Shown here in pieces: positions 14,445-23,431 of a stretch of DNA of 34,879 nucleotides. Each line of letters opens with the position of its first letter. Within the stretch, counting starts at the first letter, position 1. The position numbers and the translations under genes were made by a program. Below the pieces are notes generated by a model that was not told the origin of the DNA, ran no database searches, and worked only from the letters and a program-made list of their open reading frames with translations. The stretch is from JACJYE01 sp964432875 (lineage in GTDB: Bacteria; Bacteroidota; Bacteroidia; Chitinophagales; Saprospiraceae): assembly GCA_964432875.1 (NCBI GenBank), contig CAYSPJ010000048.1, positions 1-34,879 on the forward strand. Direction: 5' to 3'.

Positions 14445-17216
14445 ATGAGTGATTTCTCTTTCATAGCAAACGCGCATCCCGCCTACATCGAAGCGATGTA
14501 TGAGCAATACCAGCACAACCCCGAAGCGGTAGAGGAGAGTTGGCGGGCTTTTTTCCGGGGCTTCGATTTTGCGCTTAGCGCCAATGGGCACAGCAGCAAA
14601 GGCACCGCTACGGCAGTCCCGGCTGAGCTGCTGGCACAAGAAGCCAAAGTACATTCCCTGATTGTGGCATTCCGCAACCGCGGCCATTTGCTTTCTACCA
14701 CCAACCCCATCCGCCACCGGCGCGACCGTCGGCCCAACCTCCACCTGGAAGACTTCGGCCTGTCTGATGCAGATATGGATACCGAGTTCTATATCGGCAG
14801 GGAAATCGGGATCGGGAAAGCTACGTTGCGCCAGATTATCGAGCGCATGCGCAAAATCTACTGCTCGAATATCGGCATTGAATACCAACACATCCAGGAA
14901 CGTGAAAGGCGCCGCTGGATACGCGAGAAGATCGAAGCTTCCGACCCTGATAATTATTTCGGCATCAGTATCGACAAAAAGCGCCGGATATTGGAGAAGC
15001 TGAATGGTTCGGTCATCTTCGAAAAATTCCTGCATACTAAATATGTGGGGCAAAAAAGGTTTTCACTGGAAGGTGGCGAGACCACTATCGTCGCTTTGGA
15101 TGGCATTATTAATAAAGGTGCAGAAGACAAGGTGGAAGAGGTCATCATCGGTATGGCCCATCGCGGCCGCCTCAATGTGCTAGCCAACATCATGGGCAAA
15201 ACCTACGGTCAAATCTTCAACGAGTTTGAGGGTGCAGCTATCCCTGACTTGAGCTTTGGCGATGGGGATGTGAAATACCATCTGGGCTTTTCTTCCCAGG
15301 TTGAAACGCCTTCTGGGAAAACCGTGCATTTAAAACTCGTCCCCAACCCATCCCACCTCGAATCGGTCAACCCGGTAGTAGAGGGCTTTGCCCGTGCCAA
15401 AGCCGATTTGTTGTACGATAGCGATTATGACCGCATCCTGCCCATCCTCATCCACGGCGATGCTGCCTTGGCCGGGCAGGGCGTCGTTTACGAAACCTTG
15501 CAGATGAGCCAGCTGGCTGGTTATAAAACAGGAGGGACGCTCCATTTTGTCATCAACAACCAGATTGGGTTTACTACCGATTTTGATGAGGCCCGCTCTT
15601 CTACCTACTCCACAGGGGTAGCGAATGTGGTGCAGGCCCCGGTTTTCCACGTCAATGGCGACGACCCGGAGGCCGTGCTTTATGCCGTAGAGTTCGCCGT
15701 AGAATACCGGCAGAAATTCAACGATGATGTCTTTATCGATATGGTCTGCTACCGTCGGCATGGGCACAACGAAGGCGACGACCCGAAATTCACCCAGCCA
15801 GAGATGTATGACATCATCAATAAGCATCCCAACCCACGGGAAATTTATAGCAACCGGCTTATTGAGCGCGGCGTGGTTGAAAAGAAACTGGCCGGGGAGA
15901 TGGAAGGGGAGTTCTGGAATTTGCTCCAGCAACGCCTCGACGAAGTACGCGAAAAACCACTGCCTTACGAATACCAAGAGCCGGAGCAGGCCTGGCGCGC
16001 TTTGAAAAAGACGAAAGACCCCAAAGATTTTGAAGAATCGCCCCTAACCGGCATCGCCAGAGAGCAGCTCGATAAGCTTGTCAAACACCTCATGATGGTG
16101 CCCAAGGGGTTTACGCCCCTGGGCAAAGTCAACCGCTTGCTGAAGGGCAAGCAGGAAATGTTGGACGCCAATAAGCTCGATTGGTCCCTGGGTGAATTGC
16201 TGGCCTATGGCAGCATCCTGTTGGAAGGCAGAGATGTGCGCTTGAGCGGGCAGGACGTGCGCCGCGGCACTTTCTCCCATCGCCACGCTGTTCTGCGCGA
16301 TGCTAAAAATTATGAGCCTTACAACCGCCTGGATAACATCCAGGAAGGGCAGGGCAAATTCCGCATTTTCAACTCCTTGCTCTCCGAGTTTGGGGTATTG
16401 GGCTTCGAGTACGGCTATTCACTGGCTACGCCCGAAACCCTGGTCATCTGGGAAGCTCAGTTTGGCGACTTCTACAACGGCGCGCAGACTATCGTCGATC
16501 AATACATCGCGGCGGCGGAAAGCAAGTGGCAGCGCATGAGCGGCCTGGTCATGCTATTGCCACATGGCTACGAAGGCCAGGGGCCCGAGCACTCCAGCGC
16601 CCGCCCCGAGCGCTTCCTGCTCGCTTGCGCCGATTACAACATGACGGTAGCCAATGTAACCACGCCGGCTAATTTCTTCCATTTGATGCGCCGCCAGTTG
16701 GCCCGGCCGTTCCGCAAACCATTGATCGTCATGTCGCCCAAATCGCTGCTGCGGCATTCCGAGTGCGTCTCTCCGCTAGAAGATTTTGAGACGGGCACCC
16801 GCTTTCAGGAGGTATATGACGATCCCACCGTCGGCCCGCGCAGCGGCAAAAAAATCGAACGCTTACTGCTGTGTAGCGGTAAGGTCTATTTCGACTTGAT
16901 GGAGAAAAAGCGCCAAGACCAGCGGGAAGACGTCGCTATCGTCCGCTTGGAACAGCTCTACCCGCTGCCGAAGAAGCAACTGCAGGCCATCTTTGCGCGC
17001 TACCCCAATGCCCGCCCTATCTGGGTACAGGAGGAGCCCAATAACATGGGGGCCTGGCAATACCTCAATAATATGCTGCTGGATGAACATGTCGACCTGA
17101 ATGTCAGGCTCAAGTACGTCTCCCGCCGCCCCGGCGCTTCGCCTGCCACCGGCTTCAAAAAGGTGCATGATGAGCAGCAGGAGAGTATTGTGCAGCGTGC
17201 CTTTGAGGAGCGTTGA
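14445..17216 (+). CDS. sucA: 2-oxoglutarate dehydrogenase E1 component
   Basis: A 923-residue thiamine-diphosphate enzyme that decarboxylates 2-oxoglutarate and passes the succinyl group to the E2 lipoyl domain in the TCA cycle. The N-terminal FIANAHPAYIEAMYEQYQHN is the E2/E3-interacting helix region. Core motifs follow: GMAHRGRLNVLAN, the substrate/ThDP region LVPNPSHLESVNPVVEG, HGDAALAGQGVVYETLQ (about 336-352), INNQIGFTT (about 370-378) and CYRRHGHNEGDDP. The C-terminal transketolase-like half has LSGQDVRRGTFSHRHAVLRD and LPHGYEGQGPEHSSARPERF. It is full length for the family. The start ATG follows a weak AAGG. No sucB (E2) lies downstream; the next gene is convergent, so the complex is encoded at separate loci. 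Confidence 0.97.
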   Translation: MSDFSFIANAHPAYIEAMYEQYQHNPEAVEESWRAFFRGFDFALSANGHSSKGTATAVPAELLAQEAKVHSLIVAFRNRGHLLSTTNPIRHRRDRRPNLHLEDFGLSDADMDTEFYIGREIGIGKATLRQIIERMRKIYCSNIGIEYQHIQERERRRWIREKIEASDPDNYFGISIDKKRRILEKLNGSVIFEKFLHTKYVGQKRFSLEGGETTIVALDGIINKGAEDKVEEVIIGMAHRGRLNVLANIMGKTYGQIFNEFEGAAIPDLSFGDGDVKYHLGFSSQVETPSGKTVHLKLVPNPSHLESVNPVVEGFARAKADLLYDSDYDRILPILIHGDAALAGQGVVYETLQMSQLAGYKTGGTLHFVINNQIGFTTDFDEARSSTYSTGVANVVQAPVFHVNGDDPEAVLYAVEFAVEYRQKFNDDVFIDMVCYRRHGHNEGDDPKFTQPEMYDIINKHPNPREIYSNRLIERGVVEKKLAGEMEGEFWNLLQQRLDEVREKPLPYEYQEPEQAWRALKKTKDPKDFEESPLTGIAREQLDKLVKHLMMVPKGFTPLGKVNRLLKGKQEMLDANKLDWSLGELLAYGSILLEGRDVRLSGQDVRRGTFSHRHAVLRDAKNYEPYNRLDNIQEGQGKFRIFNSLLSEFGVLGFEYGYSLATPETLVIWEAQFGDFYNGAQTIVDQYIAAAESKWQRMSGLVMLLPHGYEGQGPEHSSARPERFLLACADYNMTVANVTTPANFFHLMRRQLARPFRKPLIVMSPKSLLRHSECVSPLEDFETGTRFQEVYDDPTVGPRSGKKIERLLLCSGKVYFDLMEKKRQDQREDVAIVRLEQLYPLPKKQLQAIFARYPNARPIWVQEEPNNMGAWQYLNNMLLDEHVDLNVRLKYVSRRPGASPATGFKKVHDEQQESIVQRAFEER

Positions 17217-17305
17217 ATATAAGTAATGATGCAAGGGTAGCCTGGCCTTGTGGCCAGCACACCTGCGCGGTCTGTAGAGTTGAGTATTGCTCTACGCACC
17301 CATAC

Positions 17306-17338
17306 GCAACAGGGCGGCCCATAAGGCCGCCCTGTTGC
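17306..17338. terminator. Strong 14-bp hairpin between convergent sucA and slyD
   Basis: GCAACAGGGCGGCC (17306..17319) and its exact complement (17325..17338) enclose a 5-base loop. It sits 89 bp past the sucA stop and 29 bp past the slyD stop. It lacks a T-run on both strands, so it may act as a transcript 3'-end stabiliser or a shared bidirectional terminator. Confidence 0.6.
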
Positions 17339-17367
17339 ATCTACTATCTCTAGGTATAAACTTTTGC

Positions 17368-17874
17368 TTAGTGATTGTGCCCGCCCGGGCCGTGGACATG
17401 GCCGTGCTCGATTTCCGCGGGAGTGGCGTTGCGGACCTCTTCGATAGAGACGGTGAAGTAAAGGTCAACTCCAGCCATGGGGTGGTTGAAGTCCATGACT
17501 ACTTCTTCCTCCTGGATTTCCATGATCGTCCCGAGCAGTTGGTTGCCATCCGGGTCGCGCATGGGGATGATTTTGCCTTCTTGCAGCAGGCTCTCGTCCA
17601 ACTGTCCATCCACTTCAAAAGTGTCTTTGGGGATAGAGACTACGGCCTCGGGGTCGTAATCGCCATAAGCGTCTTCGCTATTGATGTTGAAGCCAAAAGA
17701 ATCACCTGCTTTTTTGCCTTCCAGCTGGTTCTCAAATTCCGGGATCATTTGCCCGTTGCCAAAGAGGAACACCAGTGGGTCGCTGCCGAAGGTTTCTTCA
17801 ATCAATTCGCCGGTGGCGCTTTCTTCCTGCAGCTTGTAGTGCAGGCTTACGACCGTGTTTTTACTAATCGTCAT
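17368..17874 (-). CDS. slyD: FKBP-type peptidyl-prolyl isomerase, SlyD-like
   Basis: A 168-residue cytoplasmic folding helper with prolyl cis-trans isomerase and chaperone activity. The N-terminal FKBP half begins VVSLHYKLQEE and contains FLFGNGQMIPEFENQLEGKKAG. The inserted-in-flap chaperone domain follows (about 70-125: AYGDYDPEAVVSIPKDTF, then DPDGNQLLGTI). The FKBP fold then closes with MDFNHPMAGVDLYFTVSIEEVR. The tail is histidine-rich (HGHVHGPGGHNH), the metal-binding tail that marks SlyD proteins and links them to nickel handling in enterobacteria. Length is close to the family. It is convergent with sucA and probably monocistronic. Confidence 0.93.
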   Translation of the reverse strand: MTISKNTVVSLHYKLQEESATGELIEETFGSDPLVFLFGNGQMIPEFENQLEGKKAGDSFGFNINSEDAYGDYDPEAVVSIPKDTFEVDGQLDESLLQEGKIIPMRDPDGNQLLGTIMEIQEEEVVMDFNHPMAGVDLYFTVSIEEVRNATPAEIEHGHVHGPGGHNH

Positions 17875-17960
17875 AAATGATTGTTGTATAAATCAGGCAG
17901 GCCCAATATGGGGTGCCCATTGGGGCCACAAGGTAAGGAATAATATCTGCCCGGCGAAAT

Positions 17961-17995
17961 TTTGCCCCTGAAGCCGCAAAAAAATTATAACTTTG
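17961..17995 (+). promoter_or_regulatory. Promoter of the Gfo/Idh/MocA gene
   Basis: -33 TTTG (17961..17964) and a perfect -7 TAACTTTG (17988..17995) are separated by 23 bp, at the long end of the usual range. The start codon is at 18046. Confidence 0.6.
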
Positions 17996-18045
17996 GGCAA
18001 CGGCTTTTTCCGTTTGAACAGGCTGTGCGAAGCAATAATCGAATC

Positions 18046-19143
18046 ATGAAAACAGCAATCACGATGCAAAACCGCCGCCAATTTGTCCAAACGCTTTCCA
18101 TGGGTACCGGGGCCCTGTTGCTGCCCGGCATTTTGTGCCGCCCCCAACGTGAAAAACTCGGCATCGCGCTGGTTGGCCTGGGTTATTACAGCACCGACAT
18201 TTTGGCCCCGGCCTTGAAACTGGCGCAGCACTGCTACCTGGCGGGCATCGTCACTGGCAGCCCCGAAAAGATCCCACGCTGGCAACGACAGTATGGCATC
18301 CCCGACCGGAACGTCTATAATTACCAAAACTTTGACCAAATCGCCAACAACCCGGATATTGACATCGTGTATGTGGTGCTGCCCACCTCCATGCACGCCG
18401 AGTACTGTATCCGGGCAGCTAATGCTGACAAGCACGTCTTTTGTGAAAAGCCCATGGCCAAGTCAGTGGCGGAATGCGAAGCGGTTATCAAGGCCTGCCG
18501 TGACAAGGGGCGCGCGCTGTCCATCGGCTATCGGATGCAGCACGAACCTAATACGCAAGAGCTTATACGCATCGGGCGGGAGCGGGCTTTCGGCAACCCC
18601 CGTTTGGCAAAAGCCGAGGCAGGCTACTTCGATGGCCGATCCGGACACTGGAAGCAGCAAAAAGCCATGGGCGGAGGCGCGATGTACGATATGGGCGTGT
18701 ACTCCGTCCAAGGTGCTCGCTACAGCATGGGTGAGGAGCCGCTGGCCGTGCTCAGCGCCCGCCACGAGACTCAACGCCCGGAGATCTATCACGAGGTGGA
18801 TGAAACGACCTACTTCGAGCTGGAATTCCCCAGCGGCGCGCGTGCCGAATGTGCCACCAGCCTGGGCAAGGGCATGAACCTCCTGCATGTTGAATACGAA
18901 AACGGTTGGGCGCGCTTGCAGCCTTTCCAGTCCTATAGCGGCATCAGGGGCGAAGCCAGTGATGGGCGCCGCTTCGATGCCGTCATCCCCAACCAGCAAA
19001 CTGCCCAGATGGACAATGAGGCGCTGGCCATCAAAGAGGGCCGCCCCATGTTGGTGCCTGGCGAGGAAGGCCTGCGCGATATCCGCGTCGTCGAAGCGGT
19101 TTATGAAGCGGCGCGCACCGGGCAGCGCGTGGCCCTGAGATAA
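18046..19143 (+). CDS. Tat-exported Gfo/Idh/MocA-family oxidoreductase
   Basis: A 365-residue NAD(P)-dependent sugar-type oxidoreductase. The N-terminus carries a twin-arginine signal (NRRQFVQTLSMGTGALLLPG), so the folded enzyme with bound cofactor is probably exported, as with glucose-fructose oxidoreductase. The Rossmann domain follows with GIALVGLGYYSTDILAPAL (GxGxxs). The family hallmark EKPMAKSVAE (Lys of EKP is catalytic) is at about 130-140. The second domain has GGGAMYDMGVYSVQGAR, the GFOR-like version in which Tyr replaces the usual catalytic His. ATG 18046 is chosen; an ATG six codons later would also keep the signal. It has its own promoter and no sugar-pathway neighbours, so the substrate is unknown. 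Confidence 0.9.
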   Translation: MKTAITMQNRRQFVQTLSMGTGALLLPGILCRPQREKLGIALVGLGYYSTDILAPALKLAQHCYLAGIVTGSPEKIPRWQRQYGIPDRNVYNYQNFDQIANNPDIDIVYVVLPTSMHAEYCIRAANADKHVFCEKPMAKSVAECEAVIKACRDKGRALSIGYRMQHEPNTQELIRIGRERAFGNPRLAKAEAGYFDGRSGHWKQQKAMGGGAMYDMGVYSVQGARYSMGEEPLAVLSARHETQRPEIYHEVDETTYFELEFPSGARAECATSLGKGMNLLHVEYENGWARLQPFQSYSGIRGEASDGRRFDAVIPNQQTAQMDNEALAIKEGRPMLVPGEEGLRDIRVVEAVYEAARTGQRVALR

Positions 19144-19262
19144 AGGGCCCACGAAGCGGTCTCAAAAGAAAACGTACCAAAGCAGGGCGTTATAAAGTTT
19201 TGCTATTAAGCCAAAAATCGGGTGGATTTGGAATAATCATGCTGCCTATTTCAGCATCGCAA

Positions 19263-19304
19263 ACTTTTTACTTTTTACTTTTTACTTTTTACTTTTTACT
19301 TTTT
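19263..19304. repeat. Six-copy ACTTTTT heptamer array
   Basis: Six perfect 7-bp units ACTTTTT run from 19263 to 19304, followed by a decayed unit, ACTTCT. It is in the 225-bp intergenic stretch between convergent genes. The period equals that of the NCGAGTT arrays at 6681 and 10848, but the unit differs. Confidence 0.95.
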
Positions 19305-19368
19305 ACTTCTATAAAAAACAGCCTCATACCCCGGCTTTGGCGGCATCCAGCACGAGGCCTATCCTGCC

Positions 19369-20544
19369 TTAATCTTCCTGAGTCTCCCGGAAGGCATCGC
19401 TTTCTTGCCGCAGCACTTTTTCCAAGCCCTCCAATATTGACCTTCCGCGAGGGGAAAGCGGCTGCCTTCGGCCGGCCTTCGACAAAGCCAGCAGCACGAA
19501 ATTGTCTGCCAGTATCTCGTCGGGATGGATAATGTAGGTGGTATTGTCGCCGATCTGGGCCCAGAAGGCGGGCAGGCTATCGGGTGGCGGCAGGGGGCTG
19601 CGGCAGCCATCGGCCGTTAAGGCTATGAAGGAGCTGTCGGTGGGCTGGAGTGGAAAGAGCTGGAAATCGAGGTAGTCAAAGTAGAGCTGGCTCGGGATAT
19701 ATTCAGGGGCATTTGAAAGGAGGAGCGGTATGGCCAGGGTGGCCTCCCCGCCGGGCAGTTCCAGCGGCAGGGCGTAATCGCCATCTATGCCATCCGGGTT
19801 AAGCATGAGGTGCGGTAGCAAACAATCGGGCAGCCGTACCCCCTGGGGCAGGCGCTGGAAGCCGATCAGGGCGTAGAGCTGCTCCCGCTTTTGCGGGTGG
19901 TAACGAGAATAGAGGTGAAATAATTCGTGCAGCATTACCAGGGCCAAGCCTTCCGCCTCCATCCGCGCCAGCTCATTTTGCGGGATGATGATGCTTTTTT
20001 CCCGAGTGTAATAAACCGAAGGGCCATAATGCTGACCAGGGGTTTTGATCAAGAAAACGGTATCGGGGAAAAAGCCCGGGCTGACCTGTTCACACAGCTC
20101 GAAGGCCTGGCGGAAAGCGCGTAGCAAGAGCTTCCGCTCCTGGGGCGTAAAGCTAGCCACATCGGCGCGCAGGAAATCCCGGTAGTCGGCGAGTACTTGC
20201 GCTCTATCTGCGCCAATTGGCAGCGGCTGCCCCATCTGAATGGCCATATCCAGCGGCTGGATTTTCTCGAAGAAGCCCTCGGTTTCATCCTGGCTGATAG
20301 CCTGAGCTGCTGCCAGGCTATCCAGGAAGCCCAGGGAGTGTTGCGGGGAGAGCTGCGCGGGGCGGCCTGGCGATTCGGGCCGGCAGCTGGCGAACAAGAG
20401 CAGGAGCAGGAGGATGGTGGGCCCCGCTAAATGCTGGCCAGCATTTAGCGGGGCTGACTGCGCTAGACCCTTCGGCAATCCAACAGCCCGGCTGCTGATA
20501 GCCGCTGAACCTTTTACCATCAGGAAAACCGTTGCCAATCTCAT
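19369..20544 (-). CDS. Lipoprotein with HExxH motif (putative zinc metallopeptidase)
   Basis: I do not recognise the family. About 391 residues from the ATG at 20544; an ATG at 20520 is equally possible. The lipoprotein signal ILLLLLLFASC places the lipidated Cys at about residue 54, preceded by an unusually long, poorly signal-like leader of more than 40 residues that includes a 34-bp palindrome (20421..20454). The mature part has VMLHELFHLYSRYH (about 204-217), an HExxH metal-binding motif with a further His five residues on. That suggests a zinc peptidase, though the third ligand is not identifiable. The body is mainly soluble and Leu/Pro/Asp-rich. Its start lies about 10 bp past the amylase stop, so the two are probably one operon and this protein may act with the extracellular glucan enzyme. 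Confidence 0.7.
   Translation of the reverse strand: MRLATVFLMVKGSAAISSRAVGLPKGLAQSAPLNAGQHLAGPTILLLLLLFASCRPESPGRPAQLSPQHSLGFLDSLAAAQAISQDETEGFFEKIQPLDMAIQMGQPLPIGADRAQVLADYRDFLRADVASFTPQERKLLLRAFRQAFELCEQVSPGFFPDTVFLIKTPGQHYGPSVYYTREKSIIIPQNELARMEAEGLALVMLHELFHLYSRYHPQKREQLYALIGFQRLPQGVRLPDCLLPHLMLNPDGIDGDYALPLELPGGEATLAIPLLLSNAPEYIPSQLYFDYLDFQLFPLQPTDSSFIALTADGCRSPLPPPDSLPAFWAQIGDNTTYIIHPDEILADNFVLLALSKAGRRQPLSPRGRSILEGLEKVLRQESDAFRETQED
20421..20454. repeat. 34-bp perfect palindrome in the lipoprotein leader
   Basis: Two exact 17-bp arms, GCCCCGCTAAATGCTGG and its complement, meet without a loop. The arm centre CCGCTAAATG recurs in the hairpin at 3442..3465. It lies within the open frame just before the lipoprotein signal, so either it is translated or the true start is downstream and non-ATG. 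Confidence 0.85.
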
Positions 20545-20554
20545 CGCCACAAGC

Positions 20555-23377
20555 CTAGCGCACGATGAAGGTTTTGGCTTCCACCAATTGGCCCGCCGTC
20601 AATTTGGCGACGTAAGCCCCAGACGGCAATGGGCGGTCGATTTCCACCCCATGCCAGCCCGTCAGTTGGCGGCCGATGGGCAGCGTGTGGAGGCGCTGCC
20701 CCTGCAGGTTGAATATCTCGACCATGACCTCAGCAGAGTAGGGGAGGACGTAGCTCAGCAGTATCGGCCCATCGGTGGGGTTGGGGGCTAAGGAGAGGCT
20801 GAAAGCGCCCGGGCGCAGCTGTTCGCGCGTGTCCGTAATCGGCAGGTCGATCGGCTGGTTAGCATACAGGCGGTATTCGCCAGGCTGCAAGTTGACGGCC
20901 TGGCCGGTGCTGGTTACTTCTACGGTCTGCCCGGTGAACAATTCATGCCAGGTGCCCGTGCTGAGGAAGACCTGGGTGGCCTGCCCGGCAGAGAGGCCCA
21001 GGTTAGCCACCGCCGCTATCTGCAAGCCGCTCCGGAAGAGCCTGATTTTCTTGATGGGCTGGTTCATGTCAAGCAGAAAGCTGGTCCCTTTGAAGATGTC
21101 GTAATTTTGCTTCAGATAGGTCAGCGCTGAAGTGACATCGTACAGGCGGCGGCGTGCTTCGTTTTCATAGTAATCCCAGCGGATGGGCTTTGGCCCGGTG
21201 CGGCAATCGTCATTAATGGTACCATTTTCACAGTAGTTGATCGGGAAGTCATAGCCCAGTTCGCCAAACTGCCAGAGCATCTTGGGTCCAGGCACGGTAT
21301 AAAAGAGCAAGCTGGCCGCCTCGATGCGCGCCAAGGCGGTCTCGAAATTGCGCACGTTGTAGCCGCCTGAAGACAGGCCAAAGTTCAGTGCTTCGTACAT
21401 CAGGCGCTCCTCGTCATGGCTTTCCATATAGGAAACCAAGGCATACGGGGCGTTGATCCAGCCACGCGCGGTATAGGAGGTGCCTTCCAGGCTGGCACCC
21501 GCGCCGCGCACCGCGTTGCGGAAGTTGTGGTTCATGTTGTTCCAGGTCATCATGCCCTGGCCGTATTCTGCCAATTCCTTTTCCTCGTCCCAATCTGCAA
21601 AATGTTCTAGTATCATGTAAGCGCCGGAAGATGCCGCCCAAGCTGCATCGACATAATCCTTGATAATGGCGATGCGGGAGGCGTCGTAGGCGCCCCAGGC
21701 GCCAACATCGTTGGGGTTGTTGGTTTGCGTTAAGCCTTTGGATAAATCGAAGCGGAAGCCATCGATGCGGAATTCCTCCAGCCAGTAACGAATTACGCGC
21801 TTGAAGAATTGGCGGGTGGCAGCGCTCTGATGGTTGAAGTCATGGCCGACGTTGAAAGGGTGGCGTGGAGTGGGGTTCAACCAGGGGTTGTTGGGCGCCG
21901 GGCGTTTGTTGGCGCCGTCCCAGTAGAGTTGAGCCAGGGGGCTTTGGTCGAAGGCATGGTTATAAACGACATCCAGGATGACGGCGATGCCGCGTTGGTG
22001 GCACTCGTCCACGAAGCGCTTCATTTCTTTAATCGGGCCGTAGTATTTATCGAGGGCCATGTGGAAGGAGGGGTTGTAGCCCCAGCTGATATTGCCTTCA
22101 AACTCATTGACTGGCATCAGCTCGATAGCGTTGACGCCTAGACGGATGAGGTAATCCAGGGTGTCGATCAGCGTCGCATAATCGTGGCGGGCAAGGAAAT
22201 CGCGCAGCAGCAGCTCGTAAATGACCAGGTCCATGCGGTCTGGCCGCTCAAAGCTGCTCGACTGCCAGGTATATTCCGCTGCGCTGGGGTCGATGAGCGT
22301 CACGCGCCCCTGAGCCGCAGCGGGGAAAGCCGGCAGGTTGGGATAAACCTGAGCCGGTATCCAGGGGTCGTTGGCCCGGTCGAGCACAATCGTGCTATAG
22401 GGGTCGGCTACGCGGATGCTGCCATCGACGAGGTATTGGAAAGTGTGGGCCCCCTCGGGGTCCAGCCCCTCGATTTCAATCCACCAATGCCCATCAGGGC
22501 TGGGCGTCATTTGGTAATCCACCCCTGGGCGCCAATCATTGAAGCTGCCCAGCACAAAGACGTTTTGCTTGCCCGGCGCATAGAGCGACAAGCCCAGCTT
22601 GCCGCCGGCGAAGCTGATGCCGGGCTCCAGCTCAGCGGGCGGGTTGACGGGGCTAAGGTCGAGCGGGACGACGTATTCAAAGGAAAAAGTCTGCTCGGTT
22701 TCCCCGTTGTCGGCAATAATTTCAACCAGATGGTAGCTGCCAGGCCCGGAAGCGACCAGGTCATACTCCAGCAAGCTGGTCGTTTCTTCCACTAAAAGCA
22801 GGCCGTTGTCAAAAACGGAGATCGAAGCTTCCTCATTAGTAGCTACGCGCACGGGGATGGCGTTGCCATCCGGCACGACCAGCGCGCTGCTGGAGGGGCT
22901 TTGCAGTAGTGCCAGAAAGCCCGCTCCGCCCTGATAAATATCGAGGAAAATATCCCCCCCATTGGCCTCGCGGCCCGAGAGGGAGCCATTGCCGTTGCGG
23001 AACACAAAAGCCTGCTTCAGGATGGATTCGCTGGCCGGCACGCCATAATAAGCTCGCAAGGAAGGCGAAAAGGTATAGCGGTATAAATTGGGCTGCCCAG
23101 CTACTGGCGTCATGCGCCAGGCGGCATTGGCTACGCCCCAGGTGGTGGGCACGTATTTCCAATCGCTGTCGCTACTGCTCAGGTTGGTGATGACGCCGGT
23201 ATGGAGATAGACGTCACAATTGCAGTTGGCCAGCCCGGCATTGCCCTGGGTGGCGTCGAAATAAACGGTGATGGCGTCTTCCGCAGTGGCAAAAGCGGGT
23301 TCGCTATAAACTACCTGCGCGTGCAGGGTGGGGATCGTCAGGATGGCGATTAGAATAAGTAGCGAGAATCTGCGCAT
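20555..23377 (-). CDS. Secreted GH13 alpha-amylase-family enzyme with CBM48 and T9SS sorting domain
   Basis: A 940-residue extracellular alpha-glucan-active enzyme. A signal peptide (MRRFSLLILIAILTIPTLHA) leads into a 230-residue N-terminal beta region, an unrecognised module with CNCDVYLHTGVITNL. Residues of about 258-335 are a CBM48/AMPK-type glucan-binding sandwich (VFVLGSFNDWRPG). The GH13 barrel spans about 380-800 with conserved regions I DVVYNH (469-474), II GFRFDLSKG (nucleophile Asp 544), III MILEHF (acid Glu 591) and IV YMESHDEE (Asp 655). An all-beta amylase C domain follows. The last 80 residues (LAPNPTDGPILLSYVLP, GAYVAKLTAG, TFIVR) are a T9SS type A sorting domain. Exact specificity (amylase, pullulanase or branching) is not clear. 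A -7 element lies upstream (23424..23431). Confidence 0.93.
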   Translation of the reverse strand: MRRFSLLILIAILTIPTLHAQVVYSEPAFATAEDAITVYFDATQGNAGLANCNCDVYLHTGVITNLSSSDSDWKYVPTTWGVANAAWRMTPVAGQPNLYRYTFSPSLRAYYGVPASESILKQAFVFRNGNGSLSGREANGGDIFLDIYQGGAGFLALLQSPSSSALVVPDGNAIPVRVATNEEASISVFDNGLLLVEETTSLLEYDLVASGPGSYHLVEIIADNGETEQTFSFEYVVPLDLSPVNPPAELEPGISFAGGKLGLSLYAPGKQNVFVLGSFNDWRPGVDYQMTPSPDGHWWIEIEGLDPEGAHTFQYLVDGSIRVADPYSTIVLDRANDPWIPAQVYPNLPAFPAAAQGRVTLIDPSAAEYTWQSSSFERPDRMDLVIYELLLRDFLARHDYATLIDTLDYLIRLGVNAIELMPVNEFEGNISWGYNPSFHMALDKYYGPIKEMKRFVDECHQRGIAVILDVVYNHAFDQSPLAQLYWDGANKRPAPNNPWLNPTPRHPFNVGHDFNHQSAATRQFFKRVIRYWLEEFRIDGFRFDLSKGLTQTNNPNDVGAWGAYDASRIAIIKDYVDAAWAASSGAYMILEHFADWDEEKELAEYGQGMMTWNNMNHNFRNAVRGAGASLEGTSYTARGWINAPYALVSYMESHDEERLMYEALNFGLSSGGYNVRNFETALARIEAASLLFYTVPGPKMLWQFGELGYDFPINYCENGTINDDCRTGPKPIRWDYYENEARRRLYDVTSALTYLKQNYDIFKGTSFLLDMNQPIKKIRLFRSGLQIAAVANLGLSAGQATQVFLSTGTWHELFTGQTVEVTSTGQAVNLQPGEYRLYANQPIDLPITDTREQLRPGAFSLSLAPNPTDGPILLSYVLPYSAEVMVEIFNLQGQRLHTLPIGRQLTGWHGVEIDRPLPSGAYVAKLTAGQLVEAKTFIVR

Positions 23378-23423
23378 GGCACTTGTTTTACATCGTTTGG
23401 AATGGTGTTCAATCTCTGAGCCA

Positions 23424-23431
23424 CAAAGATA
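23424..23431 (-). promoter_or_regulatory. -7 element of the GH13 gene
   Basis: The minus strand reads TATCTTTG, a perfect TAnnTTTG, 46 bp before the GH13 ATG. No clear -33 element is seen at the expected distance. Confidence 0.55.
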
